A program made the position numbers and the translations under genes. From CBDDHT01 sp965228615 (GTDB lineage Bacteria; Pseudomonadota; Alphaproteobacteria; Rhizobiales; Methyloligellaceae), in the NCBI GenBank assembly GCA_965228615.1, contig CBDDHT010000003.1, forward strand, positions 868,001 to 932,000: DNA of 64,000 bases, given 5' to 3'. Shown piece after piece: positions 18,382 through 26,498 of this stretch. A model generated the notes under the pieces. The model was not told the DNA's origin and ran no database searches. It was given only the letters and a program-made list of their open reading frames with translations. The number at the start of each line of letters is the position of its first letter. Position 1 is the first letter of the stretch.

Positions 18382-19467
18382 ATGACGAATCAGACGCCAG
18401 GACAGAACAAACAGGGGCGCTTGATCGATTGCGCGGTCCATCCTCAAGTAAGCCAACCGGACGATCTGCGCGCCTTCATGGATGAGCCTTGGCGCAGCCG
18501 CCCCTTCCCGCGCCCTGAGCGCTACTACTATCCGGCCCTTGATGGCGAGTTTCTTAAACAGACTGGTTCAGAGGGCCTTGCAGGTTCGGATCCGGCAGCG
18601 ATGGCCGCATGTCTGTTCGACGCACATCGGACCGATCACGCAATCCTGTTGCCACTGACGCGCGGCCTTCTGCCTGACATCGACCTTGGTTCGGCTGTCT
18701 GCCAGGCAACAAATCGATGGCTGTCAGAAACATGGCTGACCTCGCACAATGATCATGGGCGCTATGCCGGGACAATCAGGATCAACCCAGACGATGCACC
18801 GAGCGCAATCGCCGAGATCGAGCGTTACGCATCAGACCCCCGGTTCGTTGCCGTCGGCGTTCCAATGCAGGCTCGCAGTCCATATGGGCAACGGCAGTAT
18901 TTCCCAATCTGGGAAGTGGCCGCCGCACATGGCCTTCCCATCATGATCAAACTCGATGGCGGGTCCGGCATTGACTTCTGGCCAACCGCCGTCGGCTATC
19001 CGCATCATTACATCGAGTACAGCACGCTGGCGCCGATCAACTACGCCTATCATCTGATCAGTTTCATTTCGGAAGGTACGTTCGCGCGACTCCCTGACCT
19101 GCGGGTCGTGTTCACGGATGGCGGGCACGATATGCTTGGACCGCTGGTATGGCGAATGGACAAGATATGGCGTCCAACACGCAATGAAACGCCATGGGTT
19201 AAAGAACTACCGTCTTCAACCGTCATGCGCCAAGTGAGATTCTGCTCGAGACGTTTCGAAGGCCCTGTCCGTGACGATCAGGCGGAACGCTGGCATTCAT
19301 TGAGCAAGACCGCCGACCTCGTGCTGTTCGCAAGCGGCTATCCGTATCATGACACGCTCGATCCGGAAGCGGCATTGCACACGATGCAGGACGACTGCCG
19401 AGAAGCTGTCGCTTCTGCAAACGCCGAGGCTCTCTTTACGTTTCAGGGATTGCTTAAGGCCGCTTAA
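18382..19467 (+). CDS. Amidohydrolase family protein 2 (ACMSD-like)
   Basis: 361 residues from ATG 18382 (GGAG upstream; GTG 18361 is possible). It is a paralog of the gene at 16861: LIDCAVHPQ at the start, CQATNRWLSETWLTSHNDHGRYAGTIR in the middle, VFTDGGHDMLGPLVWRMDKIW, and LFASGYPYHDTLD at the end. The metal Asp of copy 1 (ATDYPHWD) is Ser here (ASGYPYHD), so copy 2 may have altered or lost metal-dependent activity. Third gene of the operon. Copies 1 and 2 may act as a hetero-oligomer. Confidence 0.85.
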   Translation: MTNQTPGQNKQGRLIDCAVHPQVSQPDDLRAFMDEPWRSRPFPRPERYYYPALDGEFLKQTGSEGLAGSDPAAMAACLFDAHRTDHAILLPLTRGLLPDIDLGSAVCQATNRWLSETWLTSHNDHGRYAGTIRINPDDAPSAIAEIERYASDPRFVAVGVPMQARSPYGQRQYFPIWEVAAAHGLPIMIKLDGGSGIDFWPTAVGYPHHYIEYSTLAPINYAYHLISFISEGTFARLPDLRVVFTDGGHDMLGPLVWRMDKIWRPTRNETPWVKELPSSTVMRQVRFCSRRFEGPVRDDQAERWHSLSKTADLVLFASGYPYHDTLDPEAALHTMQDDCREAVASANAEALFTFQGLLKAA

Positions 19468-19469
19468 AG

Positions 19470-19514
19470 GCCTCTGCCACTCAATGGGCTGTCTCGTTCA
19501 GCCCTGTTAGAGGC
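19470..19514 (+). terminator. Possible two-tier hairpin after the amidohydrolase operon
   Basis: An outer stem GCCTCT/AGAGGC (19470-19475 with 19509-19514) encloses an inner stem GGGCTG/CAGCCC (19486-19491 with 19499-19504). No T-tract follows, so it may protect the 3' end rather than terminate. Confidence 0.35.
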
Positions 19515-19606
19515 ACATCGCCCGGTCTTTGTGCAACTGTCACATCGTCCGTGGCGGCTATGCAGTGCGGAACCGAATACTCGGCTCCGCCACCGCACAG
19601 AACCAG

Positions 19607-19795
19607 TTAGATCGAGGCTCTAATCGCCTGGATAGCCTTCGGGCCAATCCCGGGGAGAGCTTTCAATTCGGCGTCGGTCATCTTTCTGACCTGTCCAACT
19701 CTGTCGACACCCGCTTCTGCGAGTTTACCGGCGACCTTTGGGTCGATCACTTTATCGAGTTTCACCGCGTGATGGATCTGCTTCTTCTTTGCCAT
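19607..19795 (-). CDS. Small helix-hairpin-helix protein
   Basis: 62 residues. A lysine-rich start (MAKKKQIHHAVKLDKVI) is followed by a helix-hairpin-helix unit: VGQVRKMTDAELKALPGIGPKAIQAIRASI. The motif LPGIGPKAIQAI is the classic HhH DNA-binding turn seen in DNA-repair proteins and the RNA polymerase alpha C-terminal domain. AAGG lies before the ATG. It may be a small DNA-binding protein; no partner is apparent. Confidence 0.7.
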   Translation of the reverse strand: MAKKKQIHHAVKLDKVIDPKVAGKLAEAGVDRVGQVRKMTDAELKALPGIGPKAIQAIRASI

Positions 19796-20108
19796 GCTGA
19801 GGACCTTGTCTTCAATTCGTTATGATGAGCCGCGGACGCGCGGCGGATATGCGCAACGCAATATACCAACGCAAACACGTCGACTCCTTTGTCGTTGAGC
19901 AATTCCCGATGGAAAATGCAAGCACCTTTCGTCTTATAAGGCCAATAAAATGCATATAGACGCATGAAAGACGCACTGAAACGGACTCTTTCAACAGATT
20001 GAGAGAAATCCTTCCTGCATGCGAGTGCCTGAGTCACCCTTCAACCAGACGTTCGGTTTTTGCTTTGTTGAAGAGCATTCTCTTTCACATTGTTCAGCTG
20101 CATAGCCT
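19796..20108. other. Intergenic region, no gene seen
   Basis: About 310 bases between the HhH gene and the terminator of fasciclin gene 2. It probably holds the promoter of the HhH gene. The one longer open frame, on the minus strand, lacks a Shine-Dalgarno and any recognisable motif. Confidence 0.5.
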
Positions 20109-20144
20109 CAAAAAAGAAAACGGCAGCTCAATAGGAGCTGCCGT
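20109..20144 (-). terminator. Rho-independent terminator of fasciclin gene 2
   Basis: On the minus strand a 9-10 bp stem (20135-20144 with 20120-20129, loop CTATT) is followed by a T-rich tail (TTTTCTTTTTT). It ends the transcript of the gene at 20181-20684. Confidence 0.9.
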
Positions 20145-20180
20145 CAAACTATGTCCTCTTTAAAAGAGGAAGCTGACTAT

Positions 20181-20684
20181 CTAGAATGAACCGCGATACT
20201 TCTCGGGCAGAAGCGGCGTATCAATCACATGGATAATGCCGTTGTCGGCAACGATATCAGCCTTCTTAACCGAAGCACCGTTGACCATAACGCCCTTGGT
20301 CGCATCGATCATCAACGCGCCACCGGAGACAGACTTTGCGTCTGTCTTCTTGCCGGCTAGATCGGTTGACATAACTTTGCCCGGGACGACATGCAGCTTG
20401 AGCAACCGCACGAGATGCTCCTTCTTGGCAGGATTAAGAAAGAGATCGACTTCCTTCTTGGGCCATTTCGCAAATGCTGCGTCGGATGGCGCAAAGACTG
20501 TGAACGGTCCAGCGCCTTTCAATGTGTCGACAAGCCCAGCGGCTTTGATCATTTTTACCAGAACGGTAAAGTCCCCGGCGCCCGCGGCAGTATCAACGAT
20601 ATCGGCGGCTTTGGCCGAAAGAGGCGTGAGCGTCACGGCAAGAAGCGCGCCTACAGCCATAGCAGATCGTCGCAAATTCTTCAT
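20181..20684 (-). CDS. Exported fasciclin (FAS1) domain protein 2
   Basis: 167 residues. Signal peptide MKNLRRSAMAVGALLAVTLTPLSAKA, then one FAS1 domain: DIVDTAAGAGDFTVLVKMIKAAGL, GPFTVFAPSDAAFAKWP, LKLHVVPGKVMSTDLAGKKTD and NGIIHVIDTPLLP. It is a clear paralog of the gene at 6849-7343, about half identical by eye. Single gene with its own terminator. A surface or periplasmic adhesion role is known for the family; nothing here narrows it. Confidence 0.9.
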   Translation of the reverse strand: MKNLRRSAMAVGALLAVTLTPLSAKAADIVDTAAGAGDFTVLVKMIKAAGLVDTLKGAGPFTVFAPSDAAFAKWPKKEVDLFLNPAKKEHLVRLLKLHVVPGKVMSTDLAGKKTDAKSVSGGALMIDATKGVMVNGASVKKADIVADNGIIHVIDTPLLPEKYRGSF

Positions 20685-20991
20685 TCAAGACTCCCTAATT
20701 TTGTTCGTGCACAGAGTGCAAGGTTACGGCGGGCGCTTTGAACCACGATCACCGTACACATTCGATGCAACATCGCGTGACCGGGTGGTGAGCCCCTTTG
20801 CAAGTACGTTGTGGTGGCTGTGGTAGTTTCCCAATCGCGATCAACTCTTTGCGAGGATCCAATAAGAAAAAAAGAGATGCATTCTCGCCGAGAAGTACAA
20901 GCATTGCACGCAGTTGCGACACAAGACAGTTTGACGAAAATTCACTGAATCAAGTAGCGTTGCAACATTATATCCATAATAGAGAAAACTC
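20685..20991. promoter_or_regulatory. Divergent intergenic region
   Basis: About 307 bases between fasciclin gene 2 (minus) and a small ORF (plus). It must hold the fasciclin promoter. It becomes AT-rich toward 20992 (GCAACATTATATCCATAATAG near 20962-20982 could contain a -10 element). No gene or RNA was recognised. Confidence 0.4.
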
Positions 20992-21231
20992 ATGATCGAT
21001 TATTGTGCGGACAAACGGACGATGATACCACGAGAACTGCCGAAGGAAAGTGCGATCGAAGAACAGATCGATACAGAAGCATTTCTCGAATACGCTCAGC
21101 AATTGTTGACGGAGCTGGAAATACTCTCGCGCCGTCTGGAACTCGAAGACTTTGCAGACTGCCTCACGACCACTTTGGAAGCCTCAGCGCGCATTTCGAA
21201 ACCATCTAAAACTGAGCGTGCGGGTCGCTGA
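20992..21231 (+). CDS. Small acidic protein of unknown function
   Basis: 79 residues, not recognised. The sequence is acidic and mostly helical in pattern (EEQIDTEAFLEYAQQLLTELEILSRRLELEDFADCLTTTL), with heptad-like leucines that could form a coiled coil. The Shine-Dalgarno is weak (GAGAAAA). It lies convergent to nsrR. It is more likely real than its antisense frames because of its amphipathic regularity, but it could be spurious. Confidence 0.45.
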   Translation: MIDYCADKRTMIPRELPKESAIEEQIDTEAFLEYAQQLLTELEILSRRLELEDFADCLTTTLEASARISKPSKTERAGR

Positions 21232-21311
21232 AACTCCTCGCAATTGGGTATCTGCGCAGACCACCTCGGTTCCGGCCTTCACGGATCTGTAAGAATGATC
21301 GCCGTTTCGGT

Positions 21312-21764
21312 TCACACGCCCCGATCGATATCCGTCAAAGCAAGCAATGAGCGAAGCTGTGCCTTGTGACCGATCAGGTCGCTCAGGACATAGGCATCGA
21401 GCGTCGCCAGGAAGGCACGCAGGGCCTCGGCCAATATCTTCTTGAGGCGGCAAGCCTGCGAGATGACACAGCGATCGGCCTCGGTCGCGAAACACTCAAC
21501 AAGACACAGATCTTCTTCGGCTGAGCGCGCAACCGCTCCCAGCTTTATGTGTTCCGGCGCCATAGCAAGTCGCAGGCCACCGCCCCGCCCGCGAACTGTT
21601 TCGACAAAACCAGCCGTACCAAGCGACTGCACCACCTTCATCAGATGGTTCTTGGATATCTCATAGCTGTCCGCGATTTCCTTGATGGTACACAAACGGT
21701 CGTCGTGCGTGCCAAGATACATCAGCACACGAAAAGCGTAGTCAGTGTGAACGGTCAATCGCAT
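21312..21764 (-). CDS. nsrR: NsrR, nitric-oxide-sensing Rrf2-family repressor
   Basis: 150 residues from ATG 21764 (AAGGGG upstream); longer starts would run into the operator. Rrf2 winged helix (MRLTVHTDYAFRVLMYLG ... ISKNHLMKVVQSLG) with three clustered cysteines C91, C99 and C105 that would hold an NO-sensitive Fe-S cluster, as in NsrR. NsrR represses NO-detoxification genes and is released by NO. It is divergent from a truncated haemoglobin across a perfect inverted repeat, which fits autoregulation plus control of the globin. Confidence 0.92.
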   Translation of the reverse strand: MRLTVHTDYAFRVLMYLGTHDDRLCTIKEIADSYEISKNHLMKVVQSLGTAGFVETVRGRGGGLRLAMAPEHIKLGAVARSAEEDLCLVECFATEADRCVISQACRLKKILAEALRAFLATLDAYVLSDLIGHKAQLRSLLALTDIDRGV

Positions 21765-21822
21765 ACCCACACCCCTTAAAGATGCACAAAATATATTGCT
21801 TTTTGCATCAAGCTGCAATAAA

Positions 21823-21861
21823 GATCCCATAACATGCATTTTCAATGCATGTTATGGGATC
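21823..21861. promoter_or_regulatory. NsrR-type operator, perfect 18-bp inverted repeat
   Basis: Arms 21823-21840 and 21844-21861 are exact reverse complements around TTC. The core AACATGCATT-N3-AATGCATGTT resembles the known NsrR operator pattern (two ATGCATTT-like half sites). It lies between the divergent nsrR and globin starts, 31 bases before the globin ATG. Confidence 0.8.
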
Positions 21862-21891
21862 AAAAAGAGCATTCAAAGTTAGTTTGGACCG

Positions 21892-22311
21892 ATGAACGAT
21901 CAGACCGCCCTCGTAACGCCTTTGCGCCAACCTCTGCATCCGGACATAACCGAAGAGCTTGTTGAAACTGTCGTTCATGCCTTCTATGCGCGCATACGCC
22001 TCGACAGAGAGCTTGGGCCCATTTTCGAAGAGACCATTGGATATACGGAGGCCGAATGGGCACCTCACCTGGCACGCCTTTGTGCCTTCTGGTCCTCGGT
22101 CACGCGTTTGTCGGGGCGCTATAAGGGAAACCCGATGCAGAAGCATGCGGTCCTTGGCGGAATAGGCCCGCAGCACTTCGATCGCTGGCTTTCACTTTTT
22201 GCAGAAACCGTCTCGGAACATTGCAGCCCCGCGGTTGCGGCGATCTTTGTCGACAAGTCTGAGCGCATGTCGGCAACGATACAACGCGGCATTTTCAATC
22301 AGGGGCCGTAG
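21892..22311 (+). CDS. Group III truncated haemoglobin
   Basis: 139 residues. Truncated globin of the group III (trHbP) type: ITEELVETVVHAFYARIRLDRELGPIFEETI, the haem-contact region WAPHLARLCAFWSSVTRLSGRYKGNPMQKHAVL with the proximal His probably in QKHAVL, and HFDRWLSLFAETV. Such globins bind O2 and NO and are linked to NO detoxification. The NsrR-type operator directly upstream supports this. The ATG is weakly primed. The gene is followed by a hairpin that terminates the opposite strand. Confidence 0.9.
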   Translation: MNDQTALVTPLRQPLHPDITEELVETVVHAFYARIRLDRELGPIFEETIGYTEAEWAPHLARLCAFWSSVTRLSGRYKGNPMQKHAVLGGIGPQHFDRWLSLFAETVSEHCSPAVAAIFVDKSERMSATIQRGIFNQGP

Positions 22312-22330
22312 ACGTCGGCGTGCGCAGAAC

Positions 22331-22358
22331 ACAAAAGGGCCGCCCGCAGGCGACCCTT
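22331..22358 (-). terminator. Rho-independent terminator after the 24-codon ORF
   Basis: On the minus strand a 10-bp stem (22349-22358 with 22335-22344, one G-U pair, loop TGCG) runs into TTTTGTGTT. It ends transcription coming from the small ORF at 22415-22489. A second hairpin (about 22377-22400, CCCG/CGGG core) lies between the ORF and this terminator. Confidence 0.75.
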
Positions 22359-22414
22359 CCGTGAGTTCGTGTGTCATCGGACCCGGTCGGGTATCCGATC
22401 CAAAGGAGAGGCGT

Positions 22415-22489
22415 CTATGACAAAGACTGCTCCATCATCCACGCGCACCATCCAAAGCCCTTCGACATCACCGAAATCTCATTAGACAT
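22415..22489 (-). CDS. 24-codon ORF with a perfect Shine-Dalgarno
   Basis: A short minus-strand ORF encodes a 24-residue peptide that begins MSNEISVMSK and has the core GFGWCAWMM. GGAGG is seven bases before the ATG, inside a 15-base stretch fully complementary to the 16S rRNA tail. The peptide holds two Trp and one Cys and no signal sequence. Downstream come a hairpin and a clear terminator; 113 bases upstream is the stop of asparaginase. It could be a small regulatory peptide, a leader peptide or a modified-peptide precursor. I do not recognise the family. Confidence 0.55.
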   Translation of the reverse strand: MSNEISVMSKGFGWCAWMMEQSLS

Positions 22490-22490
22490 T

Positions 22491-22505
22491 GGATCACCTC
22501 CTTTC
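22491..22505 (-). promoter_or_regulatory. Shine-Dalgarno complementary to the whole anti-SD tail
   Basis: The minus strand reads GAAAGGAGGTGATCC, the exact complement of the conserved 3' end of bacterial 16S rRNA (GGATCACCTCCTTTC). Ordinary sites match 4-7 bases. Confidence 0.8.
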
Positions 22506-22602
22506 GATTGTTGACGTTAGAGACAGCTTCCTATCGTTCGTGCAAAATCGCAAGCGGAAACAGCACGCCCGGGAAAACAGCTGCGAGGAGACAGAGAAGA
22601 CG

Positions 22603-23619
22603 TCACGGCTCGGTCAACTCTCCCCTCAGATTGCGTTGGGTCAACGACGCGATTTCGGAGACACTCAATCCCATCGAAAACAGGACGTGCAACTTGGCGA
22701 CGGCTGCCTCCGTCGTCATATCCGATCCACTGATGGCACCCGCATCCCCGAGTTCGGATCCGGCGGCATAACGGCCAAGCATTACGCTCCCCTGCAGACA
22801 CTGCGATACGGCGACAAGCAGAATACCTGCATCGGTTACGCGTCGGATCGCCGAAAGAAAGGCCTGATCCGACGTCGGGGCTGTTCCTGCGCCGTAACAG
22901 CGGAGCACCAATCCCCTCGCCCCGGTTTCGGCGACGGCATCTATCAATCTCGCAGGCATGCCCGGGTAGATCCGCAAGACCGCAATATCGCATGGCCGGT
23001 AGACAGGAGATTTTTCGAGATGTTCCAGAACCGATGGAAGTGCTGCAGGTTTCGCCATCTTGATGTCCACGCCAAGCTCAGCCAGCGGCGCGTAATTCGG
23101 TGAATCAAAGGCATCGAGTTCGCCGGCCGCCACCTTGGTCGTCCGATTGCCGCGATAGATATGACGACCGAAACAGACGGCAACTTCCTGCAAGGTGTCC
23201 ATCGCTGCGGCCTGAAGCGAACTCACAAGGTTTCCTTGTGCGTCAGTCCGCACTTCGCAAAGAGGGATTTGCGAACCGGTTACGACAACAGGCTTTTCGA
23301 CGCCTGCCAGCAAAAAGGAGAGTGCCGATGCGGTATAGGCAAGTGTGTCGGTCCCGTGAATAACGACGAAACCGTTAAAGTCCTCAACCCGCTGTTTAAT
23401 CCTGTCGGCCAACTCAAACCAATGACGCGGAGCTGCGTTCGAGCTTTCAAGCGGATCGTCATATTCCGCCATGATATAATCCGGCATGGCACCGGAGTGG
23501 AGTTCGGCCAACCTTTCCCGGATCAGACTCTCCAAATCACCGGCAGGCGCATAGCCCCGCTCGGTCGGCCTCATGCCGAGCGTACCGCCGGTATAGACAA
23601 TCAGGATGCGCTTCTTCAT
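22603..23619 (-). CDS. ansA: Type I (cytosolic) L-asparaginase
   Basis: 338 residues, no signal peptide. First active-site motif ILIVYTGGTLGM, second VVIHGTDTLAYTASALSFLL, and VVTGSQIPL; the layout matches type I asparaginases such as E. coli AnsA. Reaction: asparagine to aspartate and ammonia. It lies downstream of an AGCS amino-acid symporter on the same strand, with a hairpin terminator between them, so expression may be partly separate. The pair suggests uptake and use of a neutral amino acid. Confidence 0.9.
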   Translation of the reverse strand: MKKRILIVYTGGTLGMRPTERGYAPAGDLESLIRERLAELHSGAMPDYIMAEYDDPLESSNAAPRHWFELADRIKQRVEDFNGFVVIHGTDTLAYTASALSFLLAGVEKPVVVTGSQIPLCEVRTDAQGNLVSSLQAAAMDTLQEVAVCFGRHIYRGNRTTKVAAGELDAFDSPNYAPLAELGVDIKMAKPAALPSVLEHLEKSPVYRPCDIAVLRIYPGMPARLIDAVAETGARGLVLRCYGAGTAPTSDQAFLSAIRRVTDAGILLVAVSQCLQGSVMLGRYAAGSELGDAGAISGSDMTTEAAVAKLHVLFSMGLSVSEIASLTQRNLRGELTEP

Positions 23620-23655
23620 CGGTTTGCCGAAAAGGCTCCGTTACAGTCTTCCGGA

Positions 23656-23691
23656 CAAAAGGGGGGCGAACCGCTTTGGCTGCCCCCCTTT
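23656..23691 (-). terminator. Hairpin terminator between the AGCS symporter and ansA
   Basis: A 10-bp stem, AAAGGGGGGC with GCCCCCCTTT (23682-23691 with 23658-23667), ends in TTTTG on the minus strand. It lies between the symporter stop and the ansA start, so it would reduce read-through into ansA. Confidence 0.75.
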
Positions 23692-23753
23692 GTTCTCCGT
23701 CGCCAGGTCAGCCGCCGGTGGCAGCTATCCGTGCGACTTGATCTGCTCGCCGA

Positions 23754-25211
23754 TTACTCGGCCGGCTGCGGCTTGGCCACCGGTACCTCTTCGTCGAGAA
23801 CCCATGCTTCTTCATCGAGATCGAGATCGGGAAAGTTCTTCGTTTCGAACACCGGATTCTCTACGCCCTTACTCAATTGGTCCCTGTAGTCATTCAGGAT
23901 CCGCATACCGACCGGGAACAACATGATAATGGCCAGGAGGTTCACCAGAGCAAGGATTCCCATCATCGGATCTGAGAAGAAGAACACGGATGTCGCGCCA
24001 GGCGCCGAGGCGCCGAGAAACACGAGCCCGACAATCGAAATCCGCAGAATGTGGCGCGAGATCTGATTGTCGACAAAGACCGTCAGAGCGTTTTCGCCCA
24101 GATAGTAGTTGTAGATGATCGAGCTGAAAGCAAAGAGCAGGATCGCCGCCGACAAGAAATACTGGCTCCATGCTCCGACATGCGACACGAGAGATTGCTG
24201 CGTCAGCACGACACCATCAACACCTTCTGCGCCTGCCACATACACATCGCCCAGCAAGATCACGAAGGCCGTGCAGGAGCAGATGATGATGGTATCGATG
24301 AAGACGGACAGAGATTGCACGATACCTTGAGCCACGGGATGGCGCACATAGGCCACGGCGGCGACATTCGGTGCACTGCCCAGCCCCGCCTCATTCGAAA
24401 ACAAACCGCGTCGCAGACCCTGCGCAATCGCCGCCCCCATGCCGCCGCCGACAGCCTCTTCAAACCCAAAGGCATTCTTGACGATCAGCGAGATAACGGC
24501 AGGAACATCGCCGATATTGATGAGGATGATGATGATCGCCATTCCGATATAGCCGAAGGCCATGATCGGAACGACCACATCGGCAACATGCGCAATTCGC
24601 TTGATGCCTCCATAGACGACAAACCCCGTCAACACAGCAAGCGCCGCTCCGGTCCAGAGCCGTTCCACACCCAGGCTATCCTTCATGGCACCGGCAACTG
24701 TATTTCCTTGAAAAGCGTTGAAGCCAAGCGCGAAGGCAGCGATCAGCGAGACCGCATAGATGAACGCAAGCCACTTATACTGGTTCCCGAGGCCATGAAT
24801 GATGTATTGCGCCGGCCCACCGCGATACGTCCCCTCTTCGTCGTTGCGCTTATAGGCCTGTGCCAGCGAGCATTCGAACAGGCTTGTTGCCATGCCGACC
24901 AGCGCGATGGCCCACATCCAGAAGACCGCCCCAGGGCCACCGAGCGTAATTGCTACGGCGACACCGGCGATATTGCCGCCCCCGACCCGTCCTCCGACGC
25001 TAACAAGCAGCGCTTCGCGTGAGCTGACATGATTTCCGGCTTCCGGCTGCCCTCCGGGAAAAAGTACCCGGAACATCCGACGGAAGAACCTGAACTGAAC
25101 GAACCCGGACGCCAATGTAAAGAAGGCCCCAAGCACCACCAGGAACGGGATAAGCGACCACCCCCAGGTTGCGTCGCCGATGAGCTTAAAAATGTTCTCC
25201 AGGAATTCCAT
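23754..25211 (-). CDS. Sodium:alanine (AGCS family) symporter
   Basis: 485 residues, about 10-11 membrane helices. AGCS signatures include VGGRVGGGNIAGVAVAITLGGPGAVFWMW, LFSNEAGLGSAPNVAA and YNYYLGENAL. Members import alanine or glycine with Na+ or H+. The C-terminus is a short acidic cytoplasmic tail ending near PVAKPQPAE. The gene order suggests joint use with the downstream asparaginase. No riboswitch was seen in the upstream gap. Confidence 0.92.
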   Translation of the reverse strand: MEFLENIFKLIGDATWGWSLIPFLVVLGAFFTLASGFVQFRFFRRMFRVLFPGGQPEAGNHVSSREALLVSVGGRVGGGNIAGVAVAITLGGPGAVFWMWAIALVGMATSLFECSLAQAYKRNDEEGTYRGGPAQYIIHGLGNQYKWLAFIYAVSLIAAFALGFNAFQGNTVAGAMKDSLGVERLWTGAALAVLTGFVVYGGIKRIAHVADVVVPIMAFGYIGMAIIIILINIGDVPAVISLIVKNAFGFEEAVGGGMGAAIAQGLRRGLFSNEAGLGSAPNVAAVAYVRHPVAQGIVQSLSVFIDTIIICSCTAFVILLGDVYVAGAEGVDGVVLTQQSLVSHVGAWSQYFLSAAILLFAFSSIIYNYYLGENALTVFVDNQISRHILRISIVGLVFLGASAPGATSVFFFSDPMMGILALVNLLAIIMLFPVGMRILNDYRDQLSKGVENPVFETKNFPDLDLDEEAWVLDEEVPVAKPQPAE

Positions 25212-25628
25212 CTGACATCCCCCTATCCGGTTCTGTTTCCGCTGGCAGTTGCTCCTACTGCGCAGTCTAACGCTGTGTGCGGCGAGATGTCTCAGTTATT
25301 TGTTCGATTGAACGCGCAGCCCGGTGAATCACGGGCTGCTCGGAATTACCCGGCGTATACGCGATGAGGGTCCTAACAAGGGACCACTTCATGATCGAAA
25401 CTGGTGCGTCTCTCCCCAAAGGCCCTGCCATCCAAGAGCGGATGCGGCAGAACCAGTCTTTCGGGTATCACGCAGTAGGAGAGTGACCAATTTGGCCGCC
25501 CGACGCTAATAGGTGCTATGTGACGCAGTTTGAGCGCCAATAAGCGCCAGTTGCATTGCATCGCCATCCGATGGCGGTTAGCCTTTCGCAAGAAAGAACT
25601 CCCGGTCGAACGGTGCGGGCAAAGACAG
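25212..25628. promoter_or_regulatory. Divergent intergenic region of about 417 bases
   Basis: Lies between the AGCS symporter (minus) and the XRE regulator (plus), and should hold both promoters. A hairpin with a perfect 8-bp stem (25316-25323 with 25332-25339) and a smaller one, GGTCC/GGACC, near 25369-25384, could belong to a leader or a small RNA. No tRNA, known riboswitch or credible ORF was recognised. Confidence 0.4.
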
Positions 25629-26447
25629 ATGCAGCAGGATTTTTCGCTAAATCTCAGGCTCTTGACCGACCACTACAAGTCCGTCGCCGACGTCTGTCGT
25701 CGCATCGGCATCAACCGATCACAGTTCAACAAATATCTCGGCGGGCGCTCATCGCCATCGCGGCATATTTTCAAAAGACTTTGCGACTTCTTCGGCGTCG
25801 AAGAGTACGAGATGCTCCTCCCCCATGCCGAATTCCAGAAAATCCTCGGTTCAAAACCACTGGCTGCTCCGGCATCGGCTGCTGAACCGCGCTATGTCGG
25901 TTATCTGGATCAACTCGTCCGTCGCTCCCGATCCGATTTGATGTCCTATGAAGGTTATTATTTCGAATACACCTATTCGATGACCTATCCTGGGCTGATC
26001 CTCCGGTCCTTGATCCTTATTTCCCGAGACGATGGACTGACGACCTACCAGCGGATGGAGAATTTGGCACCGGCAGGCGGACCTGGACCAAGAATCAAGT
26101 GCAAGTATCAGGGGATCGCGTTCTATCTGAACGACCGGATCTTTCTCGTCGATCATGACAGCCTGACCAAAAATGAAATCAGTCAGACCGTTGTCTACCC
26201 GAATTATCACAATCAGCTGACGCAGCTGTATGGCCTCAAACTCGGGGTCTCGACAGGAAGCCGCCGGGAACCATTGTGCGCCCGCGTCGTCCTGGAGGCA
26301 ATTGGGCGGCGTATCGATATTCGCAGAGCGCTACGCGCCTGTGGCACCTATGAACCGGAGACTTCTGATCTCGATCCCGATATCAAGGAACTCATCATCA
26401 ACAAAACGTTGCCAGGCGAACATCATTTCCGCATCGATCCCCGATAA
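25629..26447 (+). CDS. XRE-family HTH regulator with C-terminal sensor region
   Basis: About 272 residues from ATG 25629; a longer start is possible but is not conserved in pattern. Residues 1-60 are an XRE/Cro HTH (FSLNLRLLTDHYKSVADVCRRIGINRSQFNKYLGGRSSPSRHIFKRLCDFFGVEEYEML). The remaining 200 residues are of unknown type and probably sense a ligand or form oligomers. It is 51 bases upstream of the Rieske/glutamate-synthase fusion gene on the same strand, so it probably regulates that gene. Confidence 0.82.
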   Translation: MQQDFSLNLRLLTDHYKSVADVCRRIGINRSQFNKYLGGRSSPSRHIFKRLCDFFGVEEYEMLLPHAEFQKILGSKPLAAPASAAEPRYVGYLDQLVRRSRSDLMSYEGYYFEYTYSMTYPGLILRSLILISRDDGLTTYQRMENLAPAGGPGPRIKCKYQGIAFYLNDRIFLVDHDSLTKNEISQTVVYPNYHNQLTQLYGLKLGVSTGSRREPLCARVVLEAIGRRIDIRRALRACGTYEPETSDLDPDIKELIINKTLPGEHHFRIDPR

Positions 26448-26498
26448 GTGACAGGTCTTTTGGCGGACTGGGTTGTCTGCTTTGCAAAAGGGATAAGC

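Noticed and set aside
22417..22485. Plus-strand 22-codon ORF with AAAGGAG upstream, opposite the 24-codon minus ORF
   Set aside because: The minus-strand ORF has a far stronger ribosome site and a terminator; the plus-strand frame is Ser/Pro/Thr-rich and has no downstream support. The two overlap, so at most one is likely real.
24051..25022. Plus-strand frame of 323 codons inside the AGCS symporter
   Set aside because: Antisense shadow; His/Asp-rich composition typical of the reverse of a membrane protein.
25212..25628. Possible structured RNA or riboswitch upstream of the AGCS symporter
   Set aside because: Two hairpins are present, but no glycine-, SAM- or other known riboswitch core could be matched, and there is no T-tract.
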